The notes under the pieces are model-generated. The model made no database searches and was not told the DNA's origin. It saw only the letters and a program-made list of their open reading frames with translations. 51,780 nt of DNA, from contig NZ_UNRG01000015.1 in NCBI RefSeq assembly GCF_900537115.1, positions 1-51,780 of the forward strand, read 5' to 3'. A program made the position numbers and the translations under genes. Shown here piece by piece: positions 1 to 7,279 of the stretch. How positions within the stretch are numbered: position 1 is the stretch's first letter; every line of letters starts with the position of its first letter. The DNA is from Arthrobacter sp. Alg241-R88 (GTDB taxonomy: Bacteria; Actinomycetota; Actinomycetes; Actinomycetales; Micrococcaceae).

Positions 1-297
1 GACCCACTTTTGCAGCAGCTCACGGGAGGCCAAACCGGCCTCCACCGCCAGCTCCGGGCCGGGCTCGCCCGCGAGGAATCGCTGCACCAAGGCCAGCTTG
101 AACTCGAACGAGTACGACTTCGCCGGCCTGCTCACCAGCACTCCTTGCCCATGAATCCTCCACCGCCCATACAGTGCCCTGACCGGCACCCAAGGCGCAT
201 CCAGCAAACGAGCCGCCGCCCGATACCCGATACCCCTCTCAAACAACGCTACAGCCGCCTCACGCTGCGCCTCAGATAATGAACTACTTGCACGCAT
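1..297 (-). CDS. IS3-family transposase OrfA / helix-turn-helix protein, 3' part outside window
   Basis: Ninety-nine codons are open from an ATG at 297 to the window edge, beginning MRASSSLSEAQREAAVALFE. The translation contains two successive helix-turn-helix-like stretches (about residues 8-45 and 62-99, the second reading SYSFEFKLALVQRFL then LASRELLQKWV), the arrangement typical of OrfA of the IS150 subgroup of IS3 elements. OrfA binds the IS ends and is normally fused by frameshifting to the DDE catalytic OrfB, which would lie to the left of the window. The gene runs off the edge without a stop, so whether it is intact is unknown. Confidence 0.72.
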   Translation of the reverse strand, partial: MRASSSLSEAQREAAVALFERGIGYRAAARLLDAPWVPVRALYGRWRIHGQGVLVSRPAKSYSFEFKLALVQRFLAGEPGPELAVEAGLASRELLQKWV

Positions 298-299
298 AA

Positions 300-355
300 A
301 ACTGCTCCCCGGAAGTCGGAACTGAATTTCTCAGTCCAACTTCCGGGGAGCAGTT
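300..355. repeat. 17-bp perfect inverted repeat at IS end
   Basis: AACTGCTCCCCGGAAGT at 300-316 is matched by its exact reverse complement at 339-355, with a spacer that itself can partly pair (GGAACTGA against TCAGTCC). It lies directly upstream of the transposase start and overlaps the proposed IS terminus. It may be a transposase binding structure, or a hairpin that limits read-through into the element. Confidence 0.65.
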
Positions 356-364
356 CACTTTCTT

Positions 365-463
365 AAGGAGAGTGAGAGAGCGTCGGCCGGGATGGCGCGT
401 TAAGTGAGAGAGCGCTGGTGAATATGGCGCGTTAGGTGAGAGAGCGTGCCAGCCGGTGCGTTA
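365..463 (+). repeat. 32-bp-period repeat array A (3 units plus a partial)
   Basis: The core GTGAGAGAGCGT starts at 372, 404 and 436, exactly 32 bases apart, preceded in two units by GCGTTA(A/G). A last GCGTTA at 458-463 contains the stop codon of the substrate-binding-protein gene. Linkers between cores differ. In the transcript of that minus-strand gene the array reads ACGCTCTCTCAC right after the stop. Related arrays are at 6044-6090 and 7145-7270. Confidence 0.85.
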
Positions 464-1639
464 CTCCTTGCCGAGGCCCGCGGCCGAGGTCTTCTCGTCC
501 GAAACACTGTTGAGCGCGACCAGGTCGAAGATGCCGTTGATGTCGGCCTGCTTGGTGGTGCCGGCAGCGACGCCGTCGGCCAGGAGCTTCTGGTAGGTTC
601 CGGCGAGCGGGTCCACGGTGAACACGATGTTCTTCAGCGACCTGTCGATCACGTCCGCCTTCAGTTCGGCGCCGGCGGATTCCTTCAACGCGGCGTTGAT
701 GACAGAGGCCTTCTCGCCGTCGGCCGCGCCGTTCAGCCACTCAACCGACTTCACGTGGCCCTTCAGGAGCGCCTTCACGGTGTCCGGGTGGTCCGCCGCG
801 AACTTCTGGCTCACGATCAGGATGGTGGTGGGGAATTCGCCCGGCTTGCCGGACAGCGAGCCGTCCCACAGGTCCTTTTCATCCACCAGAACCTTGGCTC
901 CGGCGGTCAGCACCAAACGTGAGGCCCACGGCTCGGGCAGCCACGCGCCGTCGAGCTTTCCGTCCTGGAACAGCTTCAGGGTCTGGGCGTTTTCGGTGGG
1001 GTTGATGGCGACGTCGCCGCTGCCGTCCACGTTGGTCTTGTAGCCCTGCGAGGCGAGCCACGCGCGGAGGGCGACATCCTGCGTGCCGCCAAGCTGCGGG
1101 GAGGCGAGCGTCTTGCCCTTGAGGTCTGCCGCGGAGTTGATCTCCGGCTTGACCACCAGCTGGGCGCCGCCGGCGGCTGCGCCGGCGATGATGTGCACCG
1201 ACTCGCCGGCGCTCTTGACGTAGGAGTTGATGGCCGGGTTCGGGCCGATGTAGGTGGCATCGATGGCGCCGGCATTCAGGGCCTCGATGGCGGCAGGGCC
1301 GGCGTTGAACACCTGGGTGGTCAGCTTTGTGTCGCCGAGTTCCTCGGCAATGTGGCCCTTGCTGACGCCGACAAGGGCGGGGGCGTGGGTCACGTTGCCG
1401 AAGTAGCCGAGCTTCAGTTCTGCAGCAGGGTTGCCGGCAGCTGCGGTCTCCTGGACCGCTGCCGGGGCGCTGTTGTTGTTGACGGCGGAGGCGACGGCGG
1501 CGCCGCCGCCCACCAGGGCCAGGATGCCGGCGGCGATGCCGATCTTCAGGCCGAGGGGCCGCTTGGGAGTGGCTGACTGGCCGGCGACGATGCGGGTGGA
1601 GCCTGGCTCTTCCGGGCTCTTGCTTGAGGGGTCTGACAT
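461..1639 (-). CDS. SsuA/NrtA-type ABC transporter substrate-binding protein
   Basis: A 392-residue periplasmic-binding-protein type II of the aliphatic sulfonate/nitrate/taurine family (SsuA/NMT1-like). A hydrophobic segment near residues 30-50 (LGLKIGIAAGILALVGGG) follows a short charged N-terminus and has no lipobox cysteine, so it looks like an anchored or signal-peptide-exported protein. The solute-binding core starts at LKLGYFGNVTHAPALVG and includes GAIDATYIGPNPAINSY and DGAWLPEPWASRL, typical of the family. ATG at 1639 is chosen because AAGGAA lies just upstream; a longer in-frame start at 1702 is less likely. The usual permease and ATPase partners are absent: downstream are only the repeat array and an IS edge. 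The ligand cannot be told. Confidence 0.85.
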   Translation of the reverse strand: MSDPSSKSPEEPGSTRIVAGQSATPKRPLGLKIGIAAGILALVGGGAAVASAVNNNSAPAAVQETAAAGNPAAELKLGYFGNVTHAPALVGVSKGHIAEELGDTKLTTQVFNAGPAAIEALNAGAIDATYIGPNPAINSYVKSAGESVHIIAGAAAGGAQLVVKPEINSAADLKGKTLASPQLGGTQDVALRAWLASQGYKTNVDGSGDVAINPTENAQTLKLFQDGKLDGAWLPEPWASRLVLTAGAKVLVDEKDLWDGSLSGKPGEFPTTILIVSQKFAADHPDTVKALLKGHVKSVEWLNGAADGEKASVINAALKESAGAELKADVIDRSLKNIVFTVDPLAGTYQKLLADGVAAGTTKQADINGIFDLVALNSVSDEKTSAAGLGKE

Positions 1640-1717
1640 GGGACGTTCCTTTGCTGGGGCGGATGCTGAGTTGAGATTACGGAGCACCCGGCAGCGCCAC
1701 AATGATTCCCGTAGCGG

Positions 1718-1741
1718 GCGTTCACGGGACGTCGTGAACGC
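1718..1741. promoter_or_regulatory. Inverted repeat upstream of the substrate-binding-protein gene
   Basis: GCGTTCAC at 1718-1725 and GTGAACGC at 1734-1741 form perfect 8-bp arms around an 8-bp centre. It lies about 80 bases upstream of the start at 1639 and inside the only upstream region available, so a regulator binding site is a reasonable guess. No convincing -35/-10 pair was found. Confidence 0.4.
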
Positions 1742-1788
1742 TCAACAGGGCGTAGCGCAGCGTCAAGGAACGTCTCGGGAAGACACAA

Positions 1789-1837
1789 AAAGGGAGTGGT
1801 GCTGCGCCCTTCGCTGAAGGCGCAGTACCACTCCTTT
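1789..1837 (-). terminator. Rho-independent terminator of the deacetylase gene
   Basis: Arms at 1789-1811 and 1817-1837 pair over about 21 bases with few mismatches around a 5-base loop. In minus-strand transcription the stem is followed by TTTTTGTGT. It starts 13 bases after the stop codon at 1850. Confidence 0.85.
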
Positions 1838-1849
1838 GTTGTGTCGGCT

Positions 1850-2809
1850 TTAGCTGCCGGCAGCTGCCGGCCTGGACTCCCGTACCACCGGCGGCGTGAA
1901 CCTCGCCCCTGTGTCCGGGAAGGCAGGCACCTCGATGCGGGCGTGGGTGTGGACCTCCTGGACTGACCGGCGGGTGTGTTCGGCGATGTCTTCCATGGTG
2001 GCCACCCACATGCCGTCCATCGCCTTCACCCGTTCAATCAGCCTTTCCAGGGCCACTGCTTTTGAGGGCCGCCCGGAGATGAAGGGATGGTTGGTGAGCA
2101 CAAAACAGCTGCCCTGGGCATGGTGCGCCTCCGCCTCGAGCGTCCACATTTCGAGGACCTTGGCCGGGCTTTCGATGACGCCGCTGCCCGTGACGCCGGG
2201 GTAGAAGGCATACTGCTCCCAGTCGTCCAGCGCCCAGTCGACAGGGATTTCCACAATGTCCCGGGTGTCGCCCGGGGCGACGCTGAAGCGGTAGGGGGCA
2301 TCGCCGTCGAGCAGGCTCGAATCGTAGAGGAAGCCGCGGTCCGCCAGAAGCGCCGGCGAGTGCCAGTTGAGCTCCCACCACGGCGCCCGGTACCCCACAG
2401 GCTCTACTCCGGCGGCCTTCGCCAAGGCCTCCAGTCCGCGATCGATGTAGCGGGCCTCCGTGGCGGCGTCGATGCCCTGCATTGGCTCGTGCAGGTAGCC
2501 GTGGTGGGCCACCTCGTGCCCGGCGTCCACGATGCGCCGGACGGTGTCCGGGTAGCACTCGGCCGTGAAGCCGGGGACGAAGAACGTGGCGCGGATGTCC
2601 TGCCGCTGGAGGATCTGCAGTAAGCGGGGGACTGCCACCTTGGGCCCGTAGGACTGGTGGGTCATTAGGGACATCCGGCTGGTGCTCTTGGGGTCGTGGG
2701 CGATGGTGCAGGATTCGGCGTCGACGTCGAACGTGAAGGACGCTGCTGCGCGCTTGCCTTCCGGCCAGGTGATGGGGTGGGCGGCGTCGGGAAATGCTTC
2801 AAGAGTCAT
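1850..2809 (-). CDS. Polysaccharide-deacetylase-fold hydrolase (PuuE/allantoinase-like group)
   Basis: A 319-residue NodB-homology protein. Visible catalytic motifs are FDVDAE (residues 27-32, metal-binding and base aspartates), HHGYLHE (102-108, the two zinc histidines) and GYRAPWW (139-145). There is no signal peptide, so it is likely cytoplasmic, unlike cell-wall deacetylases. The lengthy family that includes cytoplasmic allantoinase PuuE and peptidoglycan-deacetylase-like HpPgdA fits best. Its neighbour on the same strand is an NCS1 nucleobase permease 48 bases upstream, with a PucR regulator beyond, suggesting hydrolysis of a purine or pyrimidine breakdown product. Exact substrate is not determined; the family also contains formamide and carbamoyl hydrolases. 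Confidence 0.82.
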   Translation of the reverse strand: MTLEAFPDAAHPITWPEGKRAAASFTFDVDAESCTIAHDPKSTSRMSLMTHQSYGPKVAVPRLLQILQRQDIRATFFVPGFTAECYPDTVRRIVDAGHEVAHHGYLHEPMQGIDAATEARYIDRGLEALAKAAGVEPVGYRAPWWELNWHSPALLADRGFLYDSSLLDGDAPYRFSVAPGDTRDIVEIPVDWALDDWEQYAFYPGVTGSGVIESPAKVLEMWTLEAEAHHAQGSCFVLTNHPFISGRPSKAVALERLIERVKAMDGMWVATMEDIAEHTRRSVQEVHTHARIEVPAFPDTGARFTPPVVRESRPAAAGS

Positions 2810-2857
2810 GTTGGGGAATCCTGTCGTAACGGGGTGCGGCGGTTCAGAAAGTGGAAT

Positions 2858-4384
2858 TCAGAGTGCGGCGGGCGTGCCGGGCTGGGCAGCGGCACCGGTC
2901 AGCTCAGTGGGCAGCTGGCGGTGGGCAGGTGCCGGGGTGGACTCGATGAATTTGCGGTGCATCCTAGGCCCCAGGATGGCGTAGCTGGTGGCGCTGGCAA
3001 GGCCGCCGGCGAGCCAGGACAGATCCCAGCCGCCCAGGGCCACGGCGATGGGGCCCTGCATGGCGGGAACGAGGCCGTACATAAACAGCCAGGTGGCGAA
3101 GATACCCACCAGGAGGGAGGTGATGCCCGCCCAGTTGACGCCGGGGAGCCGCCGGGTGCCGACGCCGTCGAACAGCCTTTCCGGATTGCCGGGCCAGCGC
3201 TTGTCGATCCAGAAGTAGTGGACCAGCATGACGCCGCCCCAGGCGGCGACCCAGGCGACGAGCCCGATGAGCCAGGCGTCAAGGACTGCTGCGAAGTCCT
3301 CCTGGAAGATGAAGAAGACGACGGCGGCGAGCGAGAAGACGCCGACGAACAGGTTGAGCTTGCGGCGGCTGATGGTGATGTCGAGTGCCTGGGTGGCCAC
3401 CGAGAAGGTGTAGATGTTGAGGATGTTGGTGGCGATGGGGCCATGGAGCACCATCAGCAGTACGGGCAGGGCGAGGACGCCGAAGTTCTGGACGATGAGC
3501 TTTCCGGGGTCGATTTCGCCGCTGTTGGTGGCCAGGCTTGCGCCCAGGACACCGAGCCAGACGACGGGGATGAACTGGCCCAGGACCGATGCCAGGTAGA
3601 CCTTTTTCTTGGGCACTTCGGTGCTGACGAACCGGGAGTAGTCTGCGGCGTAGGTGAACCAGGTGATGCCCCAACCGATGCCGATGGCGGTCATCACGGC
3701 ACTCATCGCGGCAATCCGGTCCGAGCCTTCCAGGATGTTGCCCGCGGGGCCGGCGTAAGCCCAGTTGATGTCCATGCCGAACCACGCCACGGCTGACATC
3801 ACGGCCAGGATGACGATGGTTGGCGGGACAGTCCACTTTTCAAAAGCCGCAATCGCCTTATAGCCAAACCAGGCGATGGCTACCTGGGCGGCCATGATTC
3901 CGGTGGCGACGGCAATCTTCCAGCCGTAGTTGGCGGCTGTGGGGTCCACCCAGCCCAGGGTGCCGAACAGTGCCATGACCAGGTCCAGGATGATCCAGGT
4001 GTTCACGGCGCACCAGCCGATCACCAGGAGCGCCTGGATGGCTGCCGGGAGGTAGTTCCCCCGCCTGCCGAATGCGGCCCGGGCGAGCACCATGCCGGTG
4101 GCGCCGGTTTTCTGCCCAAGGAGGACGAAGCAGCCGAAGAGCAGCATGCCGATCAGGTTGCCCAGCACCAGGACTGTCACGGTGTCCGCGAAGCCCAGCC
4201 CCAGGTGGATTCCGAGGGCGCCCAGTACCCAGTTGATCGGTGCCAGGTTGGCGCCGGCCCAGATCCAGAACTGGCCGGAGACCTTGTGTGTGCGCTTGGA
4301 TTCGGGAATTGGCTGGAGCCAGGCTTCGACGTCTTCCGTGTGAACGGATTGCTCGGCTCCTGGGGCTGTGGATTGGTGTTGCAT
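2858..4384 (-). CDS. NCS1-family purine/cytosine/allantoin permease
   Basis: A 508-residue integral membrane protein with about twelve hydrophobic segments. The N-terminal motif KVSGQFWIWAGANLAPINWV, the glycine-rich LVLGNLIGMLLFGCFVLLGQ and later GITWFTYAADYSRF are hallmarks of the NCS1 (CodB/PucI/FurD) family, which imports nucleobases, allantoin or hydantoins with Na+ or H+. The ATG at 4384 is preferred because the conserved region begins about 40 residues later; an upstream extension to 4702 would overlap the divergent regulator gene. It probably forms a unit with the hydrolase downstream and is divergently paired with the PucR gene, its likely controller. Confidence 0.9.
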   Translation of the reverse strand: MQHQSTAPGAEQSVHTEDVEAWLQPIPESKRTHKVSGQFWIWAGANLAPINWVLGALGIHLGLGFADTVTVLVLGNLIGMLLFGCFVLLGQKTGATGMVLARAAFGRRGNYLPAAIQALLVIGWCAVNTWIILDLVMALFGTLGWVDPTAANYGWKIAVATGIMAAQVAIAWFGYKAIAAFEKWTVPPTIVILAVMSAVAWFGMDINWAYAGPAGNILEGSDRIAAMSAVMTAIGIGWGITWFTYAADYSRFVSTEVPKKKVYLASVLGQFIPVVWLGVLGASLATNSGEIDPGKLIVQNFGVLALPVLLMVLHGPIATNILNIYTFSVATQALDITISRRKLNLFVGVFSLAAVVFFIFQEDFAAVLDAWLIGLVAWVAAWGGVMLVHYFWIDKRWPGNPERLFDGVGTRRLPGVNWAGITSLLVGIFATWLFMYGLVPAMQGPIAVALGGWDLSWLAGGLASATSYAILGPRMHRKFIESTPAPAHRQLPTELTGAAAQPGTPAAL

Positions 4385-4496
4385 CGGGGCCTCTTCGTTG
4401 AGGGGATGGGGATTCTTCAAGATTATGTGTCGGGGGCCACATCTACCATCTACAATGTGTCTTGAGCTTTCCCCTTCTACATGACGGAGTGTCATG
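4385..4496. promoter_or_regulatory. Divergent promoter region permease/PucR with palindromes
   Basis: The 109 bases between the divergent starts are AT-rich for this genome. CATGAC at 4480-4485 and GTCATG at 4491-4496 form an inverted repeat overlapping the PucR start codon, a place suited to autoregulation. Two ATGTG/CACAT half-sites lie near 4425-4460. Which of these is an operator is not known. Confidence 0.4.
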
Positions 4497-6035
4497 CCGG
4501 TTCGTTTGGAAGATGTCTTGCGGCATTCCACTGTTATTGCCGCGGATCCCGTGGTCCGTGCGGCGGCGGGAGTCGTTCCCCAAACCCAGCTTCGCTGGAT
4601 CCACTCCAGCGAGGTCTTGGACATTGCCTCGCTGCTGGGTGGCGGTGAGCTGCTGCTGACCGGCGGCCAGGCCCTGGCACTGGCTTCCGATGAGCGCCGC
4701 ACGGGCTACATCCACGATCTGGCCGAGCGTGGGGTGGCGGCGCTCGCCATCGAGACCGGCAGTGTGCTGCCGTCCATTCCGTCATCGATGATTTCGGCTG
4801 CCGAGGAAGCCGGGCTTCCGCTGATCGAGCTTCGCAGGGTGGTGCCTTTTGTGGCGGTCATGGAGGCCATCAACTCACAGCTTGTCAGCCAGTCCGCCGC
4901 CCAGCTGCAGCAAGCCGACCAGGCCAGCCACGCCATGGCGGTGGAACTCTCGCACGGAGGCAGCCTGGACCGGATTCTTGCTGTCCTGGCTGCGGCCACG
5001 GGTTCGGAGGTGGTGCTCACCTCTACCGCCGGGATTACCCTCGCGAGTGCTGAATTTGCGAGTGAGCGTGAAGCCTCTGCCTCCTTGGATGGCTCCGGCG
5101 AGCATCAGAGCACCGTCCAGATTGAAGTGCCCGTGCGGGGGATTCCGTCGGCCCGCCTGACACTTCAGGTGCGCGGCGAAGCCGACGTGAACCTGGCGCG
5201 GATCGCCGGCAACCGTTCCGTGGACATCCTGGCCCTTGCGCTGTTGCAGCGGATGCCTCCCGGTTTGAAGGAGATGGCCGGCGCGGCCCTGATCCGGGCT
5301 GTTGATTCCGGCAAGCAAAACTGGCGGCTGCAGGAACTGGCGCCCGCCGCAGGCATCCCGGTCTCTGCCCAGGTGGTGGCGGTGGTTATGCGCTCCTCCG
5401 CTTCCCAGCAGCTCCGGCGGCAGGTGGAGCACCTCCTGGACCCGGGTGGCCAGCACGGTGCCAGCTATGCGGACAACGCGGAGCTGCTGGCCCTGGGGGT
5501 CCTCCGCTCCGGGAATGCCCAGGATGAGCGGCAAAAGATCCTGGCCGGCCTGCAGTCGTTGGAGGTACCGGAGGGAACGGTGAGCGCCGTGGGACCCATT
5601 GCATCGGGTATCTCCTCCGCTCCATGGTCGCTCGCCGAGGCGAGGCTCACGCTGGAACTGGCTGCCGACGTCGGACGCTTCGGTTTCGAGGGAACGGCAC
5701 CTGGGCGGGTGCTTGATGCCCAGGCGTTCGCCGTGGAACGGTTCGCAGTTCACTCCATGGACGAAGCCCTGCGCCGGGACTTCGTGAGCCAGCAGCTCGC
5801 CGCCGTCCTTGAGCACGACGCCCAGCGCCAGTCCAAGCTGGTGGAAACACTGCGCGTCTGGCTGGACTCCGGGTGCAACACCGCCCAGGCTGCAAGGGAG
5901 CTGCATGTGGAGCGGCAGTCCATGCACCAGCGGCTCCAGCGGATCTTCTCCCTCTGCGGCGGCGACCCCCGCGGAACCGGCCGCCTCCCCGCCCTGCACT
6001 TGGCCACCCGCCTCGCCGCCCTCCAGCCCAAATAA
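4494..6035 (+). CDS. PucR-family transcriptional regulator
   Basis: A 513-residue regulator with the PucR layout: N-terminal purine-catabolism-regulator-like domain (about 1-125, beginning VRLEDVL and including LLTGGQALAL), a central GGDEF-like/CdaR region (about 290-410), and a C-terminal PucR helix-turn-helix (about 450-505, LRVWLDSGCNTAQAARELHV then RQSMHQRLQRI). PucR proteins control nucleobase-degradation genes, often as activators. It is divergent from the NCS1 permease and hydrolase genes, the natural targets. The ATG at 4494 has GGAG four bases upstream, a short spacing, so a slightly different start is possible. A repeat array begins nine bases after its stop. Confidence 0.88.
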   Translation: MPVRLEDVLRHSTVIAADPVVRAAAGVVPQTQLRWIHSSEVLDIASLLGGGELLLTGGQALALASDERRTGYIHDLAERGVAALAIETGSVLPSIPSSMISAAEEAGLPLIELRRVVPFVAVMEAINSQLVSQSAAQLQQADQASHAMAVELSHGGSLDRILAVLAAATGSEVVLTSTAGITLASAEFASEREASASLDGSGEHQSTVQIEVPVRGIPSARLTLQVRGEADVNLARIAGNRSVDILALALLQRMPPGLKEMAGAALIRAVDSGKQNWRLQELAPAAGIPVSAQVVAVVMRSSASQQLRRQVEHLLDPGGQHGASYADNAELLALGVLRSGNAQDERQKILAGLQSLEVPEGTVSAVGPIASGISSAPWSLAEARLTLELAADVGRFGFEGTAPGRVLDAQAFAVERFAVHSMDEALRRDFVSQQLAAVLEHDAQRQSKLVETLRVWLDSGCNTAQAARELHVERQSMHQRLQRIFSLCGGDPRGTGRLPALHLATRLAALQPK

Positions 6036-6043
6036 CCCCTGCG

Positions 6044-6090
6044 ACGCTCTCTCACTTAACGCGGGTTTTTCGGCGACGCTCTCTCACCCA
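6044..6090 (-). repeat. 32-bp-period repeat array B (2 units)
   Basis: ACGCTCTCTCAC occurs at 6044 and 6076, again exactly 32 bases apart, the first continuing into TTAACGCG. The array is the reverse complement of arrays A and C, but it follows the stop of the plus-strand PucR gene, so in the transcript it reads in the same sense as array A does for its own gene. Confidence 0.85.
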
Positions 6091-6158
6091 CCGAGGCCCA
6101 ATGGTCGGCCTGTGGATAACTTCTGCAGCGTCCTGCCCTGAGGAGGCACAATGCCAGC

Positions 6159-7118
6159 ATGCGAAAGCAAGAATTCCTGCCCCCGCCGTTGGCACAGGCT
6201 CCCTTCACCTTCGGTTCTGCCAGGGCTTCCGGCGTCACCCTGGACAGGCTTCGGCGCAAGGATGTAGTCAACGTGGGCCGCGGTCTTTACCGCCCGGCGG
6301 ATTGGGACTTCGATCTGGAAGGTGCCGCAAGGGCGTTGTCCGCTGCTTCGCCCGGCGCCTGGATTTCACACGTGACCGCGGCCCGGCTCCGGTGTCAGCT
6401 GCTGCCACCGTGGCTGGCCGATTCTAACGAACTGCATCTCAGCAAGCCGCGGGCGCGGCCGTCGGTCCGCCGAAAGGGCATATTCGGGCACACCGTCGTG
6501 GCCCTTGAGGATGAGATTGAAGTGGTTGACGGCATCAGCATGAGCACCAGGTCCCGCACTTGGCTCGACCTGGCACGGATCCTGCCGCTCAATGATCTGG
6601 TGAGCATGGGTGACGAACTGATCCGCATCCCACGGGTGGATTTTGAGGGAAGGACGCAGCCCTACGACACCTTGGCGGGGCTTCGCATCCTGGTGGGCCA
6701 CCACCCAAATCTCCAGGGCATCGTCAGGGCCCGCGAAGCGCTGGATCTGATGCGGGTGGGTGCGGACTCCGCGCCCGAATCGCTGCTCCGCCTGGCTATC
6801 ATCAGCGCTGGCCTACCCGAGCCGGAACTTCAGGTGCCATTGCGCGCAGGAGACGCGAGGTCGCCGTCGGCCGATTTGGGCTATCGTCATCGCCGACTTG
6901 CCATCCAGTACGACGGCGGGCATCACCTTGGCGACGCGCAGATCCTCAGCGACAGGAGACGGGACAAGGCGTTCGAATCCGCTGGCTGGACGGTCCTGGT
7001 TCTTGACAAGGACGACCATGCGGACGGTTTTGAAAGTGCAGTTCAACGCATCAAACGGGCACTTCGGAGGGGCTGGCTTGACCACCCGCAGGCGTCAGGA
7101 TTTGCCAGCGGCGATTGA
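6159..7118 (+). CDS. AbiEi-like / DUF559 (VSR-fold) endonuclease-domain protein
   Basis: A 319-residue protein of a type common in actinobacteria. The N-terminal ~90 residues resemble an AbiEi-type winged-helix antitoxin domain (GVTLDRLRRKDVVNVGRGLY), and the C-terminal ~100 residues resemble DUF559, related to very-short-patch-repair and PD-(D/E)XK nucleases, with ADLGYRHRRLAIQYDGGHH and SDRRRDKAFESAGWTVLVL. The nuclease motif looks intact (E at SAPESLLRLA, D at ADLGY, Q/Y-D at IQYDG). No toxin gene is adjacent. GAGGAGG sits 12 bases before the ATG, a long but usable spacing. It is bracketed by repeat arrays B and C. Function is unproven; a defence or DNA-repair role is only suggested by the fold. 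Confidence 0.75.
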   Translation: MRKQEFLPPPLAQAPFTFGSARASGVTLDRLRRKDVVNVGRGLYRPADWDFDLEGAARALSAASPGAWISHVTAARLRCQLLPPWLADSNELHLSKPRARPSVRRKGIFGHTVVALEDEIEVVDGISMSTRSRTWLDLARILPLNDLVSMGDELIRIPRVDFEGRTQPYDTLAGLRILVGHHPNLQGIVRAREALDLMRVGADSAPESLLRLAIISAGLPEPELQVPLRAGDARSPSADLGYRHRRLAIQYDGGHHLGDAQILSDRRRDKAFESAGWTVLVLDKDDHADGFESAVQRIKRALRRGWLDHPQASGFASGD

Positions 7119-7142
7119 ACGTCGAAGATGGCGCTTAACGCC

Positions 7143-7177
7143 GTGACGCTCCCTCACCAGAGATGAGAGAGCGTCAC
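7143..7177. terminator. Hairpin between convergent DUF559-protein and purU genes
   Basis: GTGACGCTCCCTCA at 7143-7156 pairs with TGAGAGAGCGTCAC at 7164-7177 with one mismatch and a 7-base loop. The hairpin is made from one reverse and one forward copy of the repeat core and lies between two convergent genes, so it may act as a bidirectional terminator. Confidence 0.5.
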
Positions 7178-7270
7178 CGGAAAACCCACGTTAAGTGAGA
7201 GAGCGTCACCGGAAAAGCCACGTTAAGTGAGAGAGCGTCGCAGGAAAAGCCGCGTTAAGTGAGAGAGCGT
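7145..7270 (+). repeat. 32-bp-period repeat array C (4 forward units, 1 reverse core)
   Basis: TGAGAGAGCGT starts at 7164, 7196, 7228 and 7260, each exactly 32 bases apart; three units carry the longer core CGTTAAGTGAGAGAGCGTC and linkers such as ACCGGAAAAGCCA. A reverse core lies at 7145-7156. Array C ends nine bases beyond the purU stop (at 7280) and starts 26 bases beyond the stop of the DUF559-protein gene. Confidence 0.9.
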
Positions 7271-7279
7271 CCGTGGGGG

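Larger units (their letters stand above)
1..357 (-). mobile_element. Edge of an IS3-family insertion sequence (partial)
   Basis: The first 357 bases are read as one end of an IS3-family element entering from the left. It contains the 5' part of an OrfA-type transposase gene, and 60 bases upstream of its start is a terminus-like stretch that on the minus strand begins TGAACTGCTCCCCGGAAGTT at 357, resembling ends of IS150-subgroup IS3 elements (family knowledge). The other end is outside the window, so target duplication and completeness cannot be judged. Confidence 0.6.

Noticed and set aside
2696..3796. A 366-codon plus-strand frame opposite the permease gene
   Set aside because: Composition (Asp/Glu/Gly/Val runs) is that of an antisense frame; the NCS1 permease motifs lie on the minus strand.
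4875..5999. A 374-codon minus-strand frame opposite the PucR gene
   Set aside because: No recognisable domain, and the PucR protein on the plus strand has all its expected domains.
7145..7270. Possible small CRISPR array
   Set aside because: The 32-base spacing is regular, but the whole 32-base unit is similar, the linkers are only about 12 bases and nearly alike in array C, the core has no CRISPR repeat character, and no cas gene is present.
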